Assembly (NCBI GenBank): GCA_036426205.1
Contig: CM071568.1
Location: forward strand, 233,744,330-233,808,329
Source of the DNA: Ascaphus truei
Taxonomy: Eukaryota > Chordata > Amphibia > Anura > Ascaphidae
Direction of reading: 5' to 3'
DNA length: 64,000 bases
Below the pieces are notes generated by a model, which saw nothing but the letters and a program-made list of their open reading frames with translations, had not been told where the DNA came from and did no database searches. Below, piece after piece: positions 57,801 to 64,000 of this stretch (position 1 is the stretch's first letter; the number at the start of each line of letters is the position of its first letter). The translations under genes were made by a program, and so were the position numbers.

Positions 57801-58625
57801 ATAAATTGCGCTTATACTGGGTATTCTTCAAACACGTTTTCCTGAGGAAGCGATTTTGGCGAAACGCATTGAAACCGTACTTCAGAGTTTCAAACAGCAG
57901 ATGTAGGACGTCTGTACGTGGGTTCCTGATCAGCTGATGCTGAGACCTGCAAGCCGGGCCTGGAAGTGGAGATTTCCCACAGCTGCAGACACAGAGAAGC
58001 CGCCCCACCGTCCATGCCGAGTGTACACTCTGTTCGAGCTGCTACACACTATTTAATATGTAATTGTGCACATCCTTTTAATTGTTTTACTATATTAACT
58101 CTTTTTTTTCACATCCATCTTTGTGTAAAACTTACCTCTGTGAGGGCTGCATCACATCACAATCCATGAAGACTGCACAAACACCATGATCTGTGAGGTC
58201 TGTCGGATTTTCCACCACCATGGGATCCAGAGAGGACTGAGGCTCACCCCACTAATCTCATAAAGAATCATCCATTTTCCCAATTTCTAAGAGCTAAATA
58301 TATAGTAAAAGATCCAGGGGAATCAAAACAGGCTATACAAGTAATGAAAGAACGGTTTAGCAGATGGGGATATGATGATACTCTTCTTAAAGAATGTGTC
58401 TCATGAGCTGAAACATATACTAGGAAAAGTGAATTCTGTAACACTGAACAACGTTTCATCTTTCCTTTTGAGTGTAACCTACTGTCTCAAGGGATCAAAT
58501 CTTCCATACTGAAACATTGGCCAATCCTACAAGTGGATCCTGTTATATGTGCACTATGTAAAAATAACCCCATTCTAGCCTAAAAAAGAGGCAGAAATTT
58601 GGGTGACACACTGGTGCTCGTACAT
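57800..58625 (+). mobile_element. Second-family PLE remnant
   Basis: Terminal-like region with ribozyme motif (57,800-58,100), then coding remains from about 58,260: a DDTLLKECVS stretch, FPFECNLLSQGIKSSILKHW and PILQVDPVICALCKNNPIL, KRGRNLGDTLVL. This resembles the region between RT and endonuclease in vertebrate PLEs (a lysine-tryptophan block, an L..DP turn, then an arginine-rich R..NLRD segment). RT and endonuclease are missing, so it is a deletion derivative. It may be related to the GIY-YIG fragment at 7,165. Confidence 0.6.
57834..57878 (+). ncRNA. Hammerhead ribozyme-like motif of a second PLE family
   Basis: Helix I ACGTTTTC against GAAACCGT pairs 7 of 8. Then core CTGAGGA (CUGANGA) plus an extra A, short helix II GC/GC around gattttg, core GAAAC, loop GC and triplet ATT (NUH). 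It has the same layout as the seven-base-pair motif of the main PLE but a different sequence, and it lies about 400 bp upstream of PLE coding remains. Confidence 0.5.
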
Positions 58626-58674
58626 CTAGTCAGCATGTAAAAAATAATTGACAATGTGCCGCAGTACATTTATA

Positions 58675-59010
58675 GATCTAAGTACACCCATTTAAAAGTC
58701 TTGTATTTGTTGAGATTCAACACCATCGAGCAGGAACTATTTGAATACTGTTCCAGATATCAGTTTGTTGTTGTGACTGGTTATGTTATTGTGATACAGA
58801 TAGACATATATTGTCTCTCACATTTAGTATTTAGGACTTATTATACTATGGCTGCTATTATATATCTAGCCAGTATTTGAAATCACATAATATTATGCTG
58901 CAGAATATTCAAAGGATATAAGTATACCCATTTAGAGTCGTGAATTCATTGAGATTCAACATCACTGAGCAGGAACTATTTGAGTATTGCCCTAGATGTC
59001 AGTATAGAGT
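58675..59010 (+). repeat. Tandem duplication, period about 240 bp
   Basis: taagtacacccatttaaaag at about 58,680 and taagtatacccatttagag at about 58,919 both lead into tgagattcaacanca and gagcaggaactatttgagta. The two units are diverged by about 15%. Confidence 0.75.
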
Positions 59011-60628
59011 TTATTTATCCTATTGGAAGAACATACCATCACTAATGGTTACTCTGTTATCCACTCCACTATGGGGAATTTTAATTTTGTACATATGTTT
59101 TTAATCTTGTGATTATGTTTGAATTTAATTTGATGTAATAAAATGTTATTATTTTGTTCTTTAGTTCCGATTCCAATGGGTCATTTGACCGACTTGCAGT
59201 AATATGAACTGGTAGACCACTGTCGTCTGCATCACTAGTCCCAGCATTGAGTGAAAATGTATGGGGAATCTTTTTGATCCTTTTTGGGATCTACTCTGTT
59301 CTACATAAATTGTTTGTCAATATATATAAAGGATAATCCTACAGTATATAAAACATGTAAAATCACAGAATCATTCACACTATACACAATGTACATACAA
59401 CTGGACATTGATAGAATAACATACAAATGTATAAGAATACAATTACTCCAATATGACTTGTATTTGTAACATAGTATACAGTATTTGAGCTCATGAAATA
59501 AAGAACAAGTTATCTGAAAGATGAGAGATAATGTATAGAAGTCACAATAATTATGCCCCAAGAATGTTGTGGTAAAAATATATATTTAATGATATATATG
59601 ACATATCTATTACAAAATATATAATAATTTTCAACATTAAACAGAGTGACAATAATATGAAAACATATAAAAACAGAAACAAAACCAAAAATATACAAAA
59701 TAAAAATAAATTATAAAAAAAGTCTATTTTTTCATATAATAAATAATCCACTTTATATACACAATCCTAAAATACCCACTGTTAGACATAATATCATGAG
59801 CAACACAATGTTACGTCGAAATCCAGGACATTATGGTGTAGCCTTATTGCCACGTCAGCACGCTACTACGTGGGGATGTTACTGGCGATCGTGGTGCTTG
59901 GAGCTTCAGCATTTGCCTGGGGATCCAATGTGCACAGTTCTGTCAGAATTCCAAATATGAACAGTTGAATACTCTCATTGTAGTCTTTAATGTTCACTAC
60001 TACTTGCCACATTGTACAGTAAATGATAGATGCTATTTGTTTTTATGAATATGAATATACTATTTTGGATACTTACCTCTGGGGTGCTTTTTCTCAACTT
60101 CTATGATATACATATTTGACAATTCAACCAAAGGTTATTTGCCATTGCCAATTACTGTAGCTAGTGTATCTGAAAAACTATGTATACAATGTACAATATA
60201 TTATTTACTGTACTTAATCTAATTAATGTGTATATCAATATAAGATACTTATTTGTTAATTACAGTGTTTACTTTAATGGTATACTAAAATGATGTGGAC
60301 AAATTTAGATCTAGATATGAGATATACGAAACATAATTGTATTATTTGCTATGCTGTTAACTAGTAACATTCCAAAACAGTTTCATCTTGTTCACAAATC
60401 TAACTTTAGTCATTTCTTTTCAGTTGATAGAGTATGAATATAGACTAAAGTATTTATATTATGCAAAGAATGCCTACAGAAATAACATTTAAGTTTTTAT
60501 GGGTTGTGAATTAAATAGGCAAAAAAAAATGCTAATTTGGATCCGGCAGTTCCTTTCATCCACGGATTTCCGTGGAGAACTCACTAAAAAAATTGCGGAT
60601 TTTTGTTTTTCACAGGCGATGAAAAATC

Positions 60629-60656
60629 TGTGTGTGTGTGTGTGTGTGCGTGTGTG
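60629..60656 (+). repeat. (TG)n microsatellite
   Basis: About 13 TG units with one CG interruption. Confidence 0.9.
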
Positions 60657-60678
60657 AATGTGAGTGAGAGAGACTGTT

Positions 60679-60778
60679 CCATTCAATAAGGCACTACGCG
60701 TTTCACTGAAGACTAGCTTCCTTGTGAGTCCCCGAGGAAACTCGTCAGCAGTGAAACGTGTTGGGCGCTATTGAGTGG
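60679..60778. repeat. Hairpin with 45-bp arms carrying GAAACG boxes
   Basis: Left arm 60,679-60,723 pairs with right arm 60,734-60,778 around a 10-base loop. Both arms read the same way on opposite strands: AGTGAAACGCGTAGTGCC on the minus strand and AGTGAAACGTGTTGGGCGC on the plus strand, each followed by a TATTGA(A/G)TGG box. The box resembles the 3' half of the PLE hammerhead-like motifs. Confidence 0.8.
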
Positions 60779-62370
60779 TGCACAGTGCAGTCCAGGAATA
60801 GACGAGTGAGAGAATTGACCCATTCCCAACTAGCAAAACCAGAGTGACGTCTTCGGAATAGTCATGAGGGTGCAGTGAAGGGAAGAAATCAGGAAGCCAC
60901 AGCCTTTGTAGCCTGTGAGCTTGGAATGCTTTTTTTTTAACTTCTGTTTAATTACACTATGTTCTTGTTCTGTCTTTCTCATTCGAAATCCCTGTGGAGG
61001 ATTCAATTTCCTTTAGGAACAACATTTCCATAATTACCAGTACCACTACTTTCAAAACTCTGTAAAGGATTTTAATCTTGCGAGTGCATTTATTACCTGA
61101 TCACTATATTTATATTAAATATAAACATATTGCACTATTGTATTGTGTTTTTTCTCTTTTCCCTATCTCTATTGGGAGTTGCATTTAATTTTTCCAGTAT
61201 AAACAGAGGAAATGGAATTATATGGAATGTAAGACGCATAAGAAAAAAAATTAAACTAAGATTTCATGCATAATACCAATTTAAAAATAAAATACACACA
61301 CAAATCCCAGAGTGAAAAGAATATACAAAAACATGTGCATGCTAATCACAGTTTAAAACCTTTTATTTGATGACATTAAACTACTGCCAGTTTGGTATCT
61401 ATATATATGTTTTAGACTATATCACAGTCCTTTGTTGAAAAAGCTGAACCTTAATACAGACACCTCCTTTATGAGGTATGTTACCTCCAATGAAAAATGT
61501 TTTGGGATAAACACATCTACTGCCATCCTCTATTAGTGCTATGGTCCACAATACATCCTGCTGTAGTTGGGAAAGCGTGGCATTAGAAGGTGGTAGAGGA
61601 AGGGACCATTTCATTTGTATTTAGGTTGGACCTGGGATAGATCCCGCCTTAGCTTTGCTTCAGGTTTTTAAAATAAACATAGTGGCTATGGTCCTCGTGC
61701 AGATTATAAGTGAAACGATGATGAGGTCATTCCTGAGGAAGATTGTAGAGAGTACTAGAAAGGATGAGAAACCGAGACAAAAAGAGAAGCAGGCAAGGTC
61801 GACTTTCCAGGAGACATGACCTAGGGAGCATGGTGCTGGTGCTGCTAATGCTGCATGTACATCTCGGCTTACAACAGTGATAGGAGAAGCAACAAAATAG
61901 TCCATTATCTTTGTTGAAACGCTCCGTATTACCTAACCTCAGAAATACTTCTACTGTAGGTTTGATTGGATAAATCTAACCAGGCAATCTGCGATTGGGA
62001 GGAATGAAATGAAGCTGCAAGAGTAAAGAGAAAGCTATAGAGCTCATTGGAATTGTTACAGCACCCTGGACAGCGCCTACACATTTTGACATGTAAATCT
62101 ACTGGCGATATATTTACCCCTGCTGTGGTTATTTGATTGTTTCTCACCATTTCTCTTAATGTTTATAGTGCTCGGGAGTTTATGTGTTAAAATCAAAGGT
62201 TCAGACAAAATGTTACAAACCTTTCTTTGAGCCACATCTGATATGTATGTCCGTTGAAGAAAAAGTTTGGATAAGAGCTGAACGCAACAGCAACAGAAAA
62301 ACAAGAACAAGCTAACGCGGATAATCTCTGTTTCCCTTGCTGACCTGGAAGGAATGATGACCGGAGCAGC

Positions 62371-62535
62371 ATGTGCACCAGCAGCCAGATCATTGGGAGC
62401 CTTCTGGTGCTGTCTGTGCTGGAGATAGGGCTGGGGTTGTCCAGTGTGGCCGTGGGAGCTGTCAGTTTCATCAGGGTCCGGACTGAACAGAGACCGCAGC
62501 TGGGAGACTCTTCTCCGGTATGGAGCGGGGCGTGT
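62371..62535 (+). CDS. tmem196: TMEM196-like, first coding exon
   Basis: 55 codons starting [20 protein letters not shown] and ending [15 protein letters not shown] recognise this as the N-terminus of vertebrate TMEM196, a small multi-pass membrane protein of poorly defined function. The hydrophobic stretch at residues 8-30 is the first membrane segment. Residues 31-42 (FIRVRTEQR region) are the most variable against my memory of the mammalian protein. The exon ends at 62,535 in phase 0, with donor gt at 62,536 (gtacgt). An earlier gt at 62,518 would cut off the conserved PVWSG, so the later donor is preferred. The frame stays open to 62,577 but becomes unlike the family. The remaining exons lie right of the window. 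No frameshift or stop is seen. Confidence 0.85.
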
Positions 62536-64000
62536 GTACGTTATCCATTTCACTATCTATCATTCTTTACAGTTTAGCATTCTGCATGTTTTAGGAAAGC
62601 TTTGCATCATACACTATATCAAAGAATGTATTGCACTGTAAGCACGAAACTGTTTCAATGAGTTCTCCTCCTCACATGCACTTGGAGTGGATACATTACC
62701 GGTGCATGTGTTTATTCGTGCTCCCAGTTAAACTCAGATTGTTAATACCGCACGCATATGGGTGACTTGATCATGTTTGGTCATGTTAATTTACCCCCCC
62801 CCCCCTCCTTTCCAATTTAAACTCCTGTGTACTATGTCTATGTAATGTCCTTATAGTGCTGTTGTGTAATACACAATTGATGCAAACATTCATTAGGCTT
62901 GTAAAAAAAAAAAAAAAAAAAAAAAAACACGATCTTGACATGAAACATCATGCTGTCATGCAACAATTAGAATATTATAATTATAGAAAGTAATCGTTTT
63001 TTTTGTTATGTAATTCATGATGTTGGAACTGTCATATGTTATCAGAAACATTGTATGATATGGCAGCATGTTATTAAATACCATAGTGAAATAAACATTG
63101 GTACCATACTTTGCAAGGTCATCTTCTGCTTCAATTCCAATATTAAACACACTGTATATACATTGCCCATTATTTTACAAATGAAAGAAACTGCAATTTC
63201 AGAATAATTAAGTTCGTTTGGCACCACCAGTGGTCAAAGTGTCTTAAAAATAGTATTATGAATACTGCAGTATGTACTAATTAACAATGCATGAATTCAA
63301 TCTATTATAAATCTGTTAAACATTGGGGCAAAACTCTTTGCCGAGGTTTACCAAATGCCAATGCTAGGTATCCCAACCTGATCTGGAGTTAACAGTTAAT
63401 GATTTGTATGGCAGCTAATGCCACATAGGGGTGTGTTTCTCTCATAGGCCCTTAGTTAATTATGAATCTGATTTTGAAAAATGTTTACAGAATATGTTTG
63501 CTCGAAAAACAGAATGGGAAAGTTATATATTTTTTTAATGCATTATTTTTGCTTTAAAATGAAAGTGGAACTGTAAGTGTGTTATTATAATGCATTAATA
63601 CACTAGGATTGTAAATATAAAGGAATGATACTGAGCTCTAACAGTACTACCACGTTTCAACCAAGGGGAACCACTGATTGCTTGTTTCATCTGCTAGGTG
63701 TAGTGCTATAGGAAATTACCAAAGATTGGAAATCAAGAAATGTGAATCATACAAGCATTTCACCCCCGTCAGTTTTATATATAACTACCTGGGGTAACAT
63801 TAATCAATAGCGGATAAAATAACAAATGCAGAGCAGTTCGGGTTAATATAAAAATGTACAAAACATAGCTAAAATATGCAAATGTGTCTTCTAAAACTTT
63901 TGTTTGTAGTAAACATCAAACAAAACTTTTGATGATCACATAAATATTGGTCAAAATAATTAACAAGCCTACAGTAGTACCTTTGGGGGTGTCTGTTTTA
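62536..64000 (+). other. TMEM196-like intron 1 (5' part)
   Basis: Starts gtacgt and runs to the window edge without another recognisable exon. AT-rich, with a C run at about 62,796-62,805 and a poly-A tract at 62,903-62,927. No transposon coding sequence is recognised. Confidence 0.7.
62903..62927 (+). repeat. Poly-A tract
   Basis: 25 consecutive A inside the intron; could be the tail of an old retroposed copy, but no body is recognised upstream. Confidence 0.85.

Larger units (their letters stand above)
59160..62370. other. AT-rich upstream flank of the TMEM196-like gene; no gene recognised
   Basis: Frames here are short and unlike known proteins. A (TG)n microsatellite lies at 60,629-60,656, next to the large hairpin. 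No CpG island or clear TATA box is obvious immediately upstream of 62,371, so I do not place a promoter. The 5' UTR of the host gene must lie in the last few hundred bases. Confidence 0.5.

Noticed and set aside
61660..61905. 81-codon hydrophobic minus-strand frame upstream of the TMEM196-like exon
   Set aside because: No family recognised, no splice or start support; plausible chance frame in AT-rich DNA.

Overview
The window looks like transposon-packed intergenic DNA from a vertebrate, most probably an amphibian (inference). Support comes from one recognisable host exon at the far right (first coding exon of a TMEM196-like gene, 62,371-62,535, +) and from the element mix: Penelope-like elements (PLEs) with GIY-YIG endonuclease, an L1/Tx1-type LINE, a Tc1-like transposon, an L2-like LINE tail, a hAT-type MITE and LTR-like repeats. 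I found no tRNA, rRNA, CRISPR array or prokaryotic operon. No transposon gene is intact.

Large-scale layout. Segment A (1-14,745) is repeated in the same orientation as segment B (34,771-46,348). Segment L (20,345-30,975) is repeated in inverted orientation as segment R (46,348-57,147). B runs directly into R. The A/B homology and the L/R homology end at the same point inside one PLE reading frame. The simplest reading is two copies of a 22-25 kb block: the right copy is B+R, and the left copy is A+L with 14,746-30,975 inverted (or assembled backwards). B, L and the start of R differ from A and R mostly by one-base indels, so part of the layout may be unpolished long-read assembly. B still carries some PLE variants that differ from A and match other copies.

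Left to right: 1-5,000 holds unclassified repeats, C-rich tracts and a CCAAT-box minirepeat; 5,020-5,440 an L2-like tail; 5,915-6,827 a broken Tc1-like element; 7,165-7,440 a GIY-YIG fragment of another PLE family; 7,441-11,136 a patchwork absent from B (LTR-like piece, 92-bp minisatellite, GC-rich hairpin, PLE terminal fragment, 299-bp tandem duplication); 11,128-14,745 the 3' two thirds of a PLE on the minus strand; 14,746-about 19,950 an L1/Tx1-type LINE on the minus strand with two insertions; 20,345-30,975 arm L; 30,976-34,770 single-copy or unclassified DNA with a poly-G tract and palindromes; 34,771-46,348 copy B; 46,348-57,147 arm R; 57,150-59,160 remains of a second PLE family; 59,160-62,370 AT-rich DNA with a large hairpin; then the TMEM196-like exon and part of its first intron.

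The most interesting biology is in the PLE terminal repeats. Six copies of a short motif fold as a minimal type I hammerhead ribozyme (7-bp helix I, CUGANGA and GAAA cores, 2-bp helix III, GUA cleavage triplet). A seventh, from a different PLE family, lies at 57,834-57,878. PLE copies also lie tail-to-tail around a GC-rich hairpin segment, and B+R together contain one full-length PLE with a terminal repeat at each end.
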